DNA of 64,000 nt, from NCBI RefSeq assembly GCF_001425665.1, contig NZ_LMCX01000001.1, forward strand, positions 927,651-991,650. Direction: 5' to 3'. The notes under the pieces were generated by a model, which was not told the origin of the DNA, did not search any database, and worked only from the letters and a program-made list of their open reading frames with translations. Within the stretch, counting starts at the first letter, position 1. Every line of letters starts with the position of its first letter. The stretch comes from Yonghaparkia sp. Root332 (lineage in GTDB: Bacteria; Actinomycetota; Actinomycetes; Actinomycetales; Microbacteriaceae). Shown here one piece after another: positions 53,106 to 62,934 of the stretch. A program made the translations under genes and the position numbers.

Positions 53106-54072
53106 GCCCCGCCACGCCCTCCTCGTCGCGGTCGCCAGCGTCGCCACGGTGATCGCCGGACTCGGCGTCGCCGCGCAGCACCGCGTCAACGGCGAGCTCG
53201 GCCAGGTGATCGGCGACGGGTTCACCGCCGCGATCATCTCCTTCTCCACCGGCCTCGTGATCCTGCTCGTCGCCTCGGCGGCCTCACCGCGCGCTCGCGC
53301 CGCCTTCCGCGCGATCCGTCCGCTCGTCGCGTCGGGCGAGCTGCGGGGGTGGATGCTCCTGGGCGGGCTCGGCGGAGCATTCCTGGTGCTCGGCCAGAGC
53401 CTTGTCGCGGGCATCCTCGGGGTCGCGATCTTCACGGTCGCGACGGTGACCGGTCAGACGGCGATGGGTCTCTGGATCGACGCCACCGGCTTCGCGGGGG
53501 GTCGCCGCGCCCCCGTGACGCCGCAGCGGCTCATCGGCACGGTTCTCACGCTGGCCGCGGTCGTCGTCGCCGTCGCGCCCGAGATCGGCGGCCAGGTCCC
53601 CGTCGCCGCTCTCGTGCTGCCGCTCCTCGCGGGCCTCGGTGTCGGCGCCCAGGCCGCGGTCAACGGGCGCGTCCGCGTCGCGACGGACTCGCCGATCGCC
53701 GCGACGACCATCAACTTCATCGTCGGCACCGCGGCGCTCGCGGTCGTGACGGGTGTCCACCTGCTGATCTCGGGGCTGCCCGCGTCGTTGCCGACCGACC
53801 CCGTGCTCTACCTCGGCGGGGCGATCGGGGCGGGCTTCATCGCGATCCAGACGATCACGGTCGCGCGGATCGGCGTGCTCGTGCTCGGGCTCTGCCTCGT
53901 CATGGGCCAGCTCATCGGCGCCCTCGTGCTCGATCTCGTCGCCCCGATCGGCGTCCCGACGACCGCCTCGACGGCGATCGGCGCGGCCCTCACCCTCGTC
54001 GGCGTGCTCGTGGCCGCCATCCCCGCCCGCCGACGCCGCGGTCGGGCCGCGCCGGCGACCGTCGAGCGGTAG
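53095..54072 (+). CDS. DMT-family transporter, YdcZ (DUF606) type
   Basis: A 325-residue membrane protein with ten helices in two homologous halves. The first has LGVAAQHRVNGELGQVIGDGFTAAIISFSTGLVILL and the second GAQAAVNGRVRVATDSPIAATTINFIVGTAALAV, the repeated N-x-x-[LV] unit of the DUF606/YdcZ group. ATG 53095 follows GGGGGAGGA and overlaps the end of the cation-transporter gene. The transported compound is unknown. Confidence 0.85.
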   Translation: MSTEPRHALLVAVASVATVIAGLGVAAQHRVNGELGQVIGDGFTAAIISFSTGLVILLVASAASPRARAAFRAIRPLVASGELRGWMLLGGLGGAFLVLGQSLVAGILGVAIFTVATVTGQTAMGLWIDATGFAGGRRAPVTPQRLIGTVLTLAAVVVAVAPEIGGQVPVAALVLPLLAGLGVGAQAAVNGRVRVATDSPIAATTINFIVGTAALAVVTGVHLLISGLPASLPTDPVLYLGGAIGAGFIAIQTITVARIGVLVLGLCLVMGQLIGALVLDLVAPIGVPTTASTAIGAALTLVGVLVAAIPARRRRGRAAPATVER

Positions 54073-54099
54073 GGGCGGGTCCGCGACTCCTGGGCGCTC

Positions 54100-54525
54100 C
54101 TACGCCTCGTCGTTCGCCTGGAAGTCGAGCGCGAGCGAGTTCATGCAGTAGCGGTCGCCCGTGGGCGTGCCGAAGCCGTCGGGGAAGACGTGGCCCAGGT
54201 GCGAGCCGCAGTTGGCGCAGCGGACCTCGGTGCGCACCATGCCGAGCGATGTGTCCTCGAGCAGCTCGACCGCCTCGGGACGCACCGACTCGTAGAAGCT
54301 CGGCCAGCCGCAGCCGGAGTCGAACTTGGTGCCCGCGACGAACAGTTCGGCGTGGCAGGCGCCGCACGTGTAGATGCCGGAGCGGCTCTCGTCGAGCAGC
54401 TCTCCCGTCCAGGCGCGCTCGGTACCGGCCTGCCGCAGCACCTGGTAGCGCTCCTCGCCGAGCTCCTCGCGCCACTGCTCCTCGGTCTTCTGGACGGCGT
54501 ACGTGCCGGTCTGCTGCTCGGTCAT
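54100..54525 (-). CDS. msrB: Peptide-methionine (R)-S-oxide reductase
   Basis: A 141-residue enzyme that repairs the R-form of methionine sulfoxide. Zinc is held by CGAC and CANC (in TCGACHAELF and RCANCGSHLGHVF), with FDSGCGWPSFYE between. The catalytic Cys is C127 in RYCMNSLALDF. ATG 54525 has a strong AGGAGGAG upstream. The msrB-first order is divergent from the broken acetyltransferase. Confidence 0.96.
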   Translation of the reverse strand: MTEQQTGTYAVQKTEEQWREELGEERYQVLRQAGTERAWTGELLDESRSGIYTCGACHAELFVAGTKFDSGCGWPSFYESVRPEAVELLEDTSLGMVRTEVRCANCGSHLGHVFPDGFGTPTGDRYCMNSLALDFQANDEA

Positions 54526-54622
54526 CGTGTCTCTCCTCCTCGCCCCGCAGGGCGGTACGTCACCTCTCATTAAACTCGACGCCGCGGCGGACTCTTCCCC
54601 GATCCAGCGTTCCTGGAGCCAG

Positions 54623-54946
54623 ATGACGCCCGATGACGCGTTCGAGATCGTCGCTCTGCGCACGAGCGTCTTCTCCCTCGAGCAGCGCATCGACGAGGAG
54701 GAGCTCGACGCGCGCGACCGCGATGAGTCCACGCTGCACGTCTGGATCCGCGACGACGCCGGGGTGGCGAGCTCTCTGCGCGTGCTCGAGAACGACGAGC
54801 CCCGTCCCGGTGACGCGGATGCCCGGCGCCTGATCGGCCGCGTCGTCACCCGCGCCGACCGCCGCGGGCGGCTTCGCACCCTACAGGACGAGCACTTCGA
54901 GGCGGGCATCCCGCACATCGGGATGCGGCGCGCGCCGACCGCCTGA
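54623..54946 (+). pseudogene. Internally deleted ElaA-type GNAT acetyltransferase
   Basis: The first 85 codons match ElaA-type acetyltransferases (FEIVALRTSVFSLEQR, then LDARDRDESTLHVW and RLIGRVVTRADRRGR). The family continues with the acetyl-CoA loop R-G-x-G and about 45 residues before a closing motif E-D-G-I-P-H-x-x-M. Here the frame passes directly from RADRRGR to LQDEHFEAGIPHIGM. The acetyl-CoA site and the strand that follows are thus removed in frame, and the product cannot be active. Homology also extends upstream of ATG 54623 (SWSQM) into codons with no usable start, so the original start may also be lost. Confidence 0.7.
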
Positions 54947-54973
54947 TCGCGCCGCATCTGCCAGGATTCGAGC

Positions 54974-55948
54974 GTGATCTCGACCGCCGAGAGGTACCGC
55001 CGCTTCGCCCGCGAGGCCGCTCCGCGCTCGCCGATCTACGCAGCGTGGTCGGAGGCGATCGCGGGCGACGACGAGCTTCTCGCCCTCATCGACACGCTGC
55101 CCGTCGCCGATCGGCAGCCCGTGCTCGTGCTCACGGCGGCACGTTTCACCGGCCTGAGCCCGCGCGGCGACGTGCGCACGTGGCTCGAGGGGGAGTGGGA
55201 CGCCGTCGCCGCCGTCGCCCGCGCCCGCGCGACGCAGACCAACGATCCGCGGCGCACGGGCCCGCTCATCGCGGCGCTGCAGGGCATCTCCGGGCCCATC
55301 GCGCTCCTCGAGGTCGGAGCCTCCGCGGGGCTCGGCCTCCTCGCCGATCGCTACAGCCACGTCTTCGCCGGGCCGTCCGGTGAGCGCCGCATCGACCCGC
55401 TCGACGGTCCGTCGAGCCTCGAGCTGCGGTGCGAGCTCGGCGCGGGCGTGCCGCTCCCGGGACGGATGCCCGACATCGTCTGGCGCGCCGGTCTCGACCG
55501 CAGCCCCCTCCGCCTCGATCGCGCCGACGACGAGCGCTGGCTGCGCACCCTCGTGTGGCCCGAGGAGCGGGCGCGAGCGGCGCAGCTCGACGCGGCGATC
55601 GGCATCGCGCGCGAGCATCCGCCGCATCTCGTCGCCGCCGACGCGGTCGACGGGGTCGCCGCGCTCGCCGCCCACGCGCCCGCCGACGCGACGCTCGTGG
55701 TGTGGAGCCCGGCCGTGCTCGTGTACCTCGCGCCCGCCGAGCGCGACCGCTTCGCGCGCACGGTCGCGGGTCTTCCCGGGAACTGGATCTCGCTCGACGG
55801 CCGGCGCGTGCTCGCCGGGGTGGGCGAGCGCGCCGACGAGAGCCTGCCGGGCGCCGACGGCGACTTCCTGCTCAGTCGCGACGGGCATCCGCTCGCCGTC
55901 GTCAGCCCGCACGGCGAGCGCATCGACAGGTGGGCCGCTCGCGACTGA
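54974..55948 (+). CDS. DUF2332 family protein
   Basis: A 324-residue soluble protein of the DUF2332 family, common in actinobacteria and some proteobacteria. Conserved pieces are RYRRFAREAAPRSPIYA, TNDPRRTGPLIAALQGISGPIALLEVGASAGLGLLADRYS (resembling a methyltransferase-like glycine motif) and DIVWRAGLDRSPLRLDRADDERWLRTLVWPEERARAAQLDAA. The function is unknown. GTG 54974 has CAGGAT ending 6 bases upstream and no ribosome binding site. Confidence 0.85.
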   Translation: MISTAERYRRFAREAAPRSPIYAAWSEAIAGDDELLALIDTLPVADRQPVLVLTAARFTGLSPRGDVRTWLEGEWDAVAAVARARATQTNDPRRTGPLIAALQGISGPIALLEVGASAGLGLLADRYSHVFAGPSGERRIDPLDGPSSLELRCELGAGVPLPGRMPDIVWRAGLDRSPLRLDRADDERWLRTLVWPEERARAAQLDAAIGIAREHPPHLVAADAVDGVAALAAHAPADATLVVWSPAVLVYLAPAERDRFARTVAGLPGNWISLDGRRVLAGVGERADESLPGADGDFLLSRDGHPLAVVSPHGERIDRWAARD

Positions 55949-55991
55949 GTCGGGAGCGCGCGTCACGAGCGACGACGGGCCGCCGCGGGCC

Positions 55992-55997
55992 TACCAT
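55992..55997 (+). promoter_or_regulatory. Probable -10 box, leaderless DUF3263 gene
   Basis: TACCAT ends 6 bases before GTG 56004. Confidence 0.38.
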
Positions 55998-56003
55998 GCG
56001 AGC

Positions 56004-56270
56004 GTGACCACCGTGCCCGACGCCGACCGCATCGCGAGCGTGCTCGAGTTCGAGCGGCGCTGGTGGGGGGCCGCGTCGGGCCGCAAGGAGGTCAGGATCC
56101 GCCAGGAGTTCGGCTGGAGCCCCGCCCGGTACTATCAGGTCCTGAACGCTCTCCTCGACGAGGAGGCGGCCGTGCGGTACGACCCCGTGCTCGTCGGCCG
56201 CCTGCGCGAGGTGCGCGCCACCCGCGCCGAGCTGCGCCGCACGCGGCGCCCCGGCACCGGGGCCGCCTGA
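56004..56270 (+). CDS. DUF3263 small protein
   Basis: An 88-residue protein with ILEFERRWWG-like opening (SVLEFERRWWGAASGRKEVRIRQEFGWSPARYYQVLNALLD), the diagnostic core of DUF3263 with a helix-turn-helix-like pattern. It ends in an Arg-rich tail. It is widespread in actinobacteria next to LytR_C-domain proteins, as here (65 bases downstream). A DNA-binding role is possible but unproven. Confidence 0.85.
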   Translation: MTTVPDADRIASVLEFERRWWGAASGRKEVRIRQEFGWSPARYYQVLNALLDEEAAVRYDPVLVGRLREVRATRAELRRTRRPGTGAA

Positions 56271-56334
56271 GCGCCGCCGAACCTCCCCGCTCCGACCGAC
56301 CCCTCGCCCACCCGCCCCGGAGGCAGCCGACAGC

Positions 56335-56883
56335 ATGGCCGAGTACCCGAGCGATCGCTTCGACGACGTGCCCGCCGAGCTCGGCCGCGTCGGGGCGCAC
56401 CGCGCCCCCGTCCCGCCCTCGCGCGGATGGGTCGCGGCGGGCGTCATCGCGCTGGCCACGGGGATTCTCGTAGGGCTGGGCCTGCTGGCCCTCCAGGCCA
56501 TCGACAGCGGTCTCGATCTCGGCGCACCGCCGCCCGTCTCCGAGCCCTCGGCCGAGCCCGAGCCGGAGGTCGCACCCGTCACCGACCCCTCGACCGTCCA
56601 GCTGCCGGAAGGCTTCACGATCACGGTGCTCAACGGCGCGGGCGTCGACGGGCTCGGGCAGTCGAGCGCCGATGCGCTCATCGCGGCCGGCTGGCCGGTG
56701 GGGGCCGTGACGAACGCCGCGGCCGACGACATCGAGACGACCACCGTGTACTACTCGGACCCCGCGGACGAGGGGATCGCGCTGGGCATGGTCGAGCTGC
56801 TCGGGCTCGGGACGATCGAGCTCTCCGACGCCTTCCCCGGGGCCCCGATCACGATCGTCGTCGGGGCCGACGCCGCCGGTTGA
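56335..56883 (+). CDS. LytR C-terminal-domain membrane protein
   Basis: A 182-residue protein: a short cytoplasmic N-terminus, one membrane helix (GWVAAGVIALATGILVGLGLLAL), a Pro/Glu linker and an extracellular LytR_C domain (ITVLNGAGVDGLGQSSADALIAAGWPVGAVTNA). It has no LCP catalytic domain, so it does not itself attach polymers to the wall, but it may bind wall-linked glycopolymers or regulate LCP enzymes. The DUF3263 gene precedes it and a 34-base palindrome follows. Confidence 0.87.
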   Translation: MAEYPSDRFDDVPAELGRVGAHRAPVPPSRGWVAAGVIALATGILVGLGLLALQAIDSGLDLGAPPPVSEPSAEPEPEVAPVTDPSTVQLPEGFTITVLNGAGVDGLGQSSADALIAAGWPVGAVTNAAADDIETTTVYYSDPADEGIALGMVELLGLGTIELSDAFPGAPITIVVGADAAG

Positions 56884-56915
56884 GCCGCCCCTGGGGTGCT
56901 CGAGGGGGCCCCCAT

Positions 56916-56949
56916 CGCTCCGTTCGGGGGCGCGCCCCCGAACGGAGCG
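56916..56949 (+). terminator. Perfect 34-base palindrome, LytR_C gene terminator
   Basis: The arm CGCTCCGTTCGGGGGCG at 56916-56932 is followed directly by its full complement at 56933-56949. It ends the DUF3263-LytR_C unit and separates it from the DUF3048 gene. Confidence 0.75.
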
Positions 56950-56993
56950 CGGCGCGCCCGATCCCCCTGCGCCGCCCGTCCGCGCGCCCGGGT

Positions 56994-56999
56994 TATCGT
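56994..56999 (+). promoter_or_regulatory. Probable -10 box, leaderless DUF3048 gene
   Basis: TATCGT ends 6 bases before ATG 57006, and no Shine-Dalgarno sequence is present. Confidence 0.38.
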
Positions 57000-57005
57000 G
57001 ACCGC

Positions 57006-58064
57006 ATGGATCGCCCCGCCCGCCGCCGCTCGACCGCTGTGATCGCGCTCGGCGCCGCGGCGGCGCTGCTCGTCGGGTGCACCGGCGCGGCGGAGCCCGA
57101 CCCCGTCTCGACGAGCGCGGCCCCCGAGGCGACGCCCGAGCCGGCCTTCACCTCGACCTACGTCGCTCCGGAGGACTTCGATCTCGCCCCGCTCACGGGC
57201 GAGCGCATCGCGGTCGGCGGTCTCGCCGCGCCGTCGCTCGCGGCCAAGATCGACAACCACCCGCGCGCCCGACCGCAGATCGGGATCGACCGCGCCGACA
57301 TCGTGTTCGAGGAGCTCGTGGAGGGCGGCCTCACGCGCTACGTCGCGGTCTGGCACTCCGACATCCCCGCCGAGATCGGCCCGATCCGGTCGATCCGCCC
57401 CATGGACCCCGACATCATCTCGCCGCTGCGCGGCATCGTCGCCTACTCGGGCGGCCAGCAGCGATTCGTCGACATGATGCGCGCCACCGACGTGTACAAC
57501 GCCATCCACGGGCAGGCCGACACGGACGCGGTGATGTACCGGGGCGGCGGCGCCCCCGCGCCGCACAACGTGATCGTCCGCGCCCCGCAGCTCATCGCCC
57601 AGCACTCCGAGCTCGCGCCGCCCCAGCAGCACTTCGGCTACGCCGCCGAAGCGGCGTCCGCGACCGCCGCGCGCGAGGGCGCTCCTGCCTCCAGCGCCGC
57701 GCTCGTCTTCGGCTCGCTCGCGACGCCCTCGTGGGCGTGGGATGCCGGGTCCGCGACGTGGCTGCGCACCATGACCGGCGGCGCGCCGGACGTCGCGGCC
57801 GGGGGCGCGCGGCTGTCGGCGGTCAACCTCGTGATCGTGCGCGTCCCGGTCGACGTGATCCAGGACATCCCGACCACCCAGATGATCGGCAGCGGCGAGG
57901 CCTGGGTGCTGCAGGCGGGCAAGGCCCTGAAGGCGACCTGGAGCAAGGCGGATCGGAGCTCCCCCGTTCGCCTGGTCGACGCGAACGGGCTCGCGGTGCG
58001 CCTCGCCCCTGGCAACACCTGGGTCGAGCTCGTGCCGAACGCGGGCTCGGTCGCCATCGGCTGA
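57006..58064 (+). CDS. DUF3048 (YerB-like) lipoprotein
   Basis: A 352-residue exported lipoprotein with lipobox L22-V-G-C25. The DUF3048 N-terminal domain is clear: LAAKIDNHPRARPQIGIDRADIVFEELVEGGLTRYVAVWHS and GPIRSIRPMDPDIISPLRGIVAYSGG. The C-terminal domain has AVNLVIVRV, GEAWVLQAGKALKATWSKADRSSPVRL and PGNTWVELVP. Members include YerB of Bacillus; the function is not known, though a role at the cell wall is suspected. It is followed by the groEL control region. Confidence 0.9.
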   Translation: MDRPARRRSTAVIALGAAAALLVGCTGAAEPDPVSTSAAPEATPEPAFTSTYVAPEDFDLAPLTGERIAVGGLAAPSLAAKIDNHPRARPQIGIDRADIVFEELVEGGLTRYVAVWHSDIPAEIGPIRSIRPMDPDIISPLRGIVAYSGGQQRFVDMMRATDVYNAIHGQADTDAVMYRGGGAPAPHNVIVRAPQLIAQHSELAPPQQHFGYAAEAASATAAREGAPASSAALVFGSLATPSWAWDAGSATWLRTMTGGAPDVAAGGARLSAVNLVIVRVPVDVIQDIPTTQMIGSGEAWVLQAGKALKATWSKADRSSPVRLVDANGLAVRLAPGNTWVELVPNAGSVAIG

Positions 58065-58103
58065 CGAGGCTCGCTCGCCGCCGCTTCCTCGGTGGGCCCT
58101 CGG

Positions 58104-58130
58104 CTTGCACTCGGCCTACGAGAGTGCCAG
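58104..58130. promoter_or_regulatory. CIRCE element 1 (HrcA operator) of groEL
   Basis: CTTGCACTC (58104-58112), a 9-base spacer and GAGTGCCAG (58122-58130) fit the TTAGCACTC-N9-GAGTGCTAA consensus with the core GCACTC/GAGTGC intact. It overlaps a promoter-like pair TTGCAC (58105-58110) and CAGAAT (58128-58133) spaced 17 bases. Confidence 0.85.
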
Positions 58131-58138
58131 AATCGCTG

Positions 58139-59837
<1,699 letters not shown>

Positions 59838-59858
59838 GTCTCGCTCGTACGACACGAC

Positions 59859-59892
59859 AACGGGGCGGTTCCCTTCGGGGAGCCGCCCCGTT
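59859..59892 (+). terminator. groEL terminator with UUCG tetraloop
   Basis: AACGGGGCGGTTCCC (59859-59873) pairs with GGGAGCCGCCCCGTT (59878-59892), one G-U pair included, around the tetraloop TTCG. It starts 21 bases after the groEL stop. Confidence 0.88.
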
Positions 59893-59956
59893 CCGCGTGT
59901 CCGGGCGCGGGAGCCGGTGGGGGGAGCCGACCTCTCGTGCCGGAGCGGCTCGAGAG

Positions 59957-59980
59957 CGTCGCGCGTCGGGTCGCGCGACG
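59957..59980 (-). terminator. Hairpin downstream of the WXG100 gene
   Basis: CGTCGCGCG at 59957-59965 pairs with CGCGCGACG at 59972-59980 around TCGGGT. It lies 28 bases beyond the stop of the minus-strand WXG100 gene. Confidence 0.5.
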
Positions 59981-60007
59981 GCCACGAGCCGGTCGATGCC
60001 GGAACGA

Positions 60008-60298
60008 TCAGCGCGCGAAGAGCCGCGCGTTCGCCTGCTCGATCTCGGCGTAGTGCTGGCCGGCGCTGCCGAGCGCCTCGGTGAGGGCCGCGAGCGTCTG
60101 CTCGATGCGCTGCTGCGTGGCCGTCCACTCACCGACGAGCGACTGGAACGCCGTCGCGGCCGAACCCTGCCACGAGCCCTGCAGCGCGCCGAGCTGGCCG
60201 CTGAGCGAGGCCACCTCCGCCTGCAGGCGCCCGATCGAGGCGCGGGCCGCACCCGTCGCGCTGATGATCGCGTCGCTGTCGACCTGGTACCGGGTCAT
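60008..60298 (-). CDS. WXG100-family protein
   Basis: A 96-residue helical hairpin protein of the ESAT-6/CFP-10 class. The turn motif is GSWQGSAATAF (W-x-G) and the flanking helices have the heptad pattern of the family. The C-terminus has YAEIEQANARLF, close to the Y-x3-[DE] secretion signal. No ESX/T7SS ATPase or membrane genes are nearby, so any secretion machinery lies elsewhere. AGGAGG precedes ATG 60298 by 6 bases. It lies convergent to groEL. Confidence 0.9.
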   Translation of the reverse strand: MTRYQVDSDAIISATGAARASIGRLQAEVASLSGQLGALQGSWQGSAATAFQSLVGEWTATQQRIEQTLAALTEALGSAGQHYAEIEQANARLFAR

Positions 60299-60350
60299 GA
60301 GTGCCTCCTGAGCTCGGTGCGGCGGGCGTGCCCCCGCCGACGCGAGCAGG

Positions 60351-62075
60351 TTAGGAGGCCGAGGCGGTGCGGCGCGCCGCGGTGCCGCTCGCGGCGGAGA
60401 GCGTCGCGCGACGCGGGCTGGGGAGGAGCGGCAGCGACACCATGAACGTCGCGCCGCCGCCCGCGGTGTCGAGCACGTCGATCCGCCCGCCGTGCTGGTT
60501 GACGATCGACGCCACGATCGCGAGGCCGAGCCCCGACCCGCCCGTGTCCCGGGTGCGCGACGAGTCCGCGCGGAAGAAGCGCTGGAAGATCTTCTCCTTG
60601 AGCGCCGCGGGGATCCCCTCCCCGTGGTCGACGACCGAGATCGTGCCCATGCTCCGGGCGCGGTCGATGCCGACGACGAGCTCGATGGGCGAGCCGGCCG
60701 GGGTGAAGCGCATGGCGTTGCCGACGAGGTTCGTCACGACCTGGCGGATCTTGTTCTCGTCGCCGAGCACGACGGCCTCCGCGGCGGGCAGCTCGGGCAC
60801 CGCGAGCTCGAGGACGGGCTCGGCCGCGGCGGCGGCGGTGCGGCTCCGTCGCCCGCGCAGGCGGGCGATCGCGGCGATGGCCGCGGTGCTCAGTGAGGAG
60901 GTGGTGGCGGGCTCGGGATTCCGTGCGGGCTCGGGCCGGGCATCCGTCGCAGGCGTCGCGGGGGATGCGGCGGCCTCGTCGACCGCGACCGTCACCTCGC
61001 GATCGGGGGCGCCGGCCATCGCGTCGAGGGCGGCGTCGCGCGCGAGCGGCACGAGGTCGACGGGGCCGGCCTCGAGCGGCTTCGACTCGTCGAGGCGCGC
61101 GAGCTCGAGCAGATCGGAGACGAGCGCGCCCATGCGGATCGCCTCCTTCTCGATGCGCTCCATGGCCTGGGCGACGTCCTCCGGCTTCTGGATGGCGCCC
61201 ATGCGGTAGAGCTCGGCGTAGCCGCGCAGCGATACGAGGGGGGTGCGCAGCTCGTGGCTGGCGTCGCCGACGAAGCGGCGCATCTGGTCGATCGTCGCGG
61301 CGCGGTCGGCGAAGGCCCGGTCGATGCGGGAGAGCATCGTGTTGAGCGAGCGGCTGAGGCGCCCCACCTCCGTGTTCGGCGTCGCGCCGCCGAGTCGCTG
61401 ACTGAAGTCGCCGCCGGCGAAGCGCGCCGCCGTGGCCTCCACGTCGCGCAGGGGGCGGAAGGTCGAGGTCACGAGCAGCCGCGTCAGGGCGGCGCTGATG
61501 ATGACCGCGACGATGCCGAATCCGAGGAAGATCGAGGCGAACGATCCGATGATGCCGTTGGTCTCGGCGAGGTTGGCGCCGATGACGAGGGTCGCCCGCA
61601 TGGGCTCGCCGTCCTCCTCGTCGCGCAGCGTGAGCGAGAACGGGGCGAGCCGCCACTGCGCGGTGCGGTCGGCGCTCGCGACGGTGACGCCCTCGCCGTA
61701 GCGCCCGTCGATCGTGTCGAAGGTCAGCCGGCTGACGTCCGGGGCCTGCCGCAGCTGGCTCGCGTCGACGTTGTCGACGAGCACGTCGCCGTCGGCGTCG
61801 ACGGCCGCGAAGTAGAACGGGCTCGAGAACACCGAGCCGGTGAGGTCGCTGAAGTCGTCGAAGTCGTCGATCGAGAGCTGGTCGGGAGCCTGGGGGAGCT
61901 CCGTCGCGGCCTGCCGCAGCTGCCGGTCCACCTCGCCCACGAGGGTCTGCTGCAGCACGGTGAGCGTGCCCATGCCGACGACGAGCAGCCCCACCGTCAC
62001 CACGAGGACGGTCACGCCCGTGATCTTCGATCGGAGGGAGATGCCCTCCCACCACTGGCTCAGCTGCTCATGCAT
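60351..62075 (-). CDS. OmpR-partner sensor histidine kinase
   Basis: A 574-residue membrane kinase. Helix 1 (about residues 18-42) and helix 2 (about 175-200) flank an extracellular sensor domain of about 130 residues. A HAMP domain follows, then the dimerisation helix with H274 in FVGDASHELRTPL. The ATPase domain has the N box NKIRQVVTNLVGNAMRF, G1 VVDHGEGIP and G2 GSGLGLAIV. Between the dimerisation domain and the N box lies an unusual Ala/Pro/Glu-rich insertion of roughly 60 residues (about 372-432). It starts 28 bases after the regulator gene. It resembles TcrY/TrcS-type kinases; the signal is unknown. Confidence 0.92.
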   Translation of the reverse strand: MHEQLSQWWEGISLRSKITGVTVLVVTVGLLVVGMGTLTVLQQTLVGEVDRQLRQAATELPQAPDQLSIDDFDDFSDLTGSVFSSPFYFAAVDADGDVLVDNVDASQLRQAPDVSRLTFDTIDGRYGEGVTVASADRTAQWRLAPFSLTLRDEEDGEPMRATLVIGANLAETNGIIGSFASIFLGFGIVAVIISAALTRLLVTSTFRPLRDVEATAARFAGGDFSQRLGGATPNTEVGRLSRSLNTMLSRIDRAFADRAATIDQMRRFVGDASHELRTPLVSLRGYAELYRMGAIQKPEDVAQAMERIEKEAIRMGALVSDLLELARLDESKPLEAGPVDLVPLARDAALDAMAGAPDREVTVAVDEAAASPATPATDARPEPARNPEPATTSSLSTAAIAAIARLRGRRSRTAAAAAEPVLELAVPELPAAEAVVLGDENKIRQVVTNLVGNAMRFTPAGSPIELVVGIDRARSMGTISVVDHGEGIPAALKEKIFQRFFRADSSRTRDTGGSGLGLAIVASIVNQHGGRIDVLDTAGGGATFMVSLPLLPSPRRATLSAASGTAARRTASAS

Positions 62076-62103
62076 CGCGCACGACGGCGCCCGTCGGCAC
62101 GGT

Positions 62104-62796
62104 CTAGGCCTTCGCGGCCTTCAGCATGTAGCCGAAGCCGCGCTTGGTCTGGATGAGCGGCTCGTCGGTGTGCTGGTCGAGCTTCCGGCGCAGGTACGAG
62201 ATGTAGCTCTCGACGATGCCGGCGTCGCCGTTGAAGTCGTACTCCCACACGTGGTCGAGGATCTGCGCCTTCGACAGCACCCGGTTGGGGTTGAGCATGA
62301 GGTAGCGCAGCAGCTTGAACTCGGTGGGGCTGAGCTCGATGACGGCGTCGCCGACGGTGACCTCGTGGGTGTCCTGGTCCATGGTGAGCTCGCCGGTGCG
62401 GATGATCGCGTCGTCCTCCTCCTGCATGGTGCGGCGGAGGATGGCCTTGATGCGCGCGACGATCTCGTCGAGGCTGAACGGCTTGGTGACGTAGTCGTCG
62501 CCGCCGACGGTCAGACCCATGATCTTGTCGTCGGTGTCGTCCTTGGCGGTGAGGAAGAGGATGGGGCTCGTGTACCCGCTCGAGCGGAGGCGCTTGGTGA
62601 CGCCGAAGCCGTTGATGTCGGGGAGCATGACGTCGAGGATGATCAGGTCGGGCTCCTCCTCGAGCACCGCCGAGATCGCCTGGGCGCCGTTTCCGACCGC
62701 GCGCACCATGAACCCCGCGAAGCGGAGCGACGTGGTGAGGAGGTCGCGGATGTTGGGTTCGTCATCGACGATGAGGATCTTGGGACCGTCAGCCAT
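62104..62796 (-). CDS. OmpR-family response regulator
   Basis: A 230-residue regulator. The receiver has ILIVDDEPNIR, phospho-acceptor D55 in LIILDVMLPD, Thr in FLTAKDD and Lys in YVTKPFS. The winged helix contains LSPTEFKLLRYLMLNPNRVLSKAQILDHVWEYDFNGDAGIVESYISYLRRKL. ATG 62796 has GATACT ending 6 bases upstream on the minus strand, consistent with a leaderless mRNA; AAGG also lies close to the ATG. It forms an operon with the kinase and is similar to TcrX/TrcR/MprA regulators. Confidence 0.94.
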   Translation of the reverse strand: MADGPKILIVDDEPNIRDLLTTSLRFAGFMVRAVGNGAQAISAVLEEEPDLIILDVMLPDINGFGVTKRLRSSGYTSPILFLTAKDDTDDKIMGLTVGGDDYVTKPFSLDEIVARIKAILRRTMQEEDDAIIRTGELTMDQDTHEVTVGDAVIELSPTEFKLLRYLMLNPNRVLSKAQILDHVWEYDFNGDAGIVESYISYLRRKLDQHTDEPLIQTKRGFGYMLKAAKA

Positions 62797-62922
62797 GGCC
62801 TTAGTATCTGCGCGTCCGTTGCGAGTTTCCTGAATGCCGCGCCGATGCGGCCAGAACGGGATGCCCGACCCGGGCCGGAGCGCGCTGCGAGCCGGCGGGG
62901 CGACGGTGTCGGTGCCCGGCCG

Positions 62923-62928
62923 TAGATT
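62923..62928 (+). promoter_or_regulatory. Probable -10 box, leaderless hydrolase gene
   Basis: TAGATT ends 6 bases before ATG 62935, and no ribosome binding site is seen. Confidence 0.45.
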
Positions 62929-62934
62929 CTCCCC

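Noticed and set aside
52149-53435. Minus-strand open frame ending with VGPPVGIEPTTYSLRVNRSAD
   Set aside because: It is the antisense translation of tRNA-Thr and flanking DNA and opposes real transporter genes.
56427-57005. Upstream in-frame extension of the DUF3048 lipoprotein
   Set aside because: The lipobox signal peptide begins at ATG 57006 and the upstream part is a shadow of the LytR_C gene.
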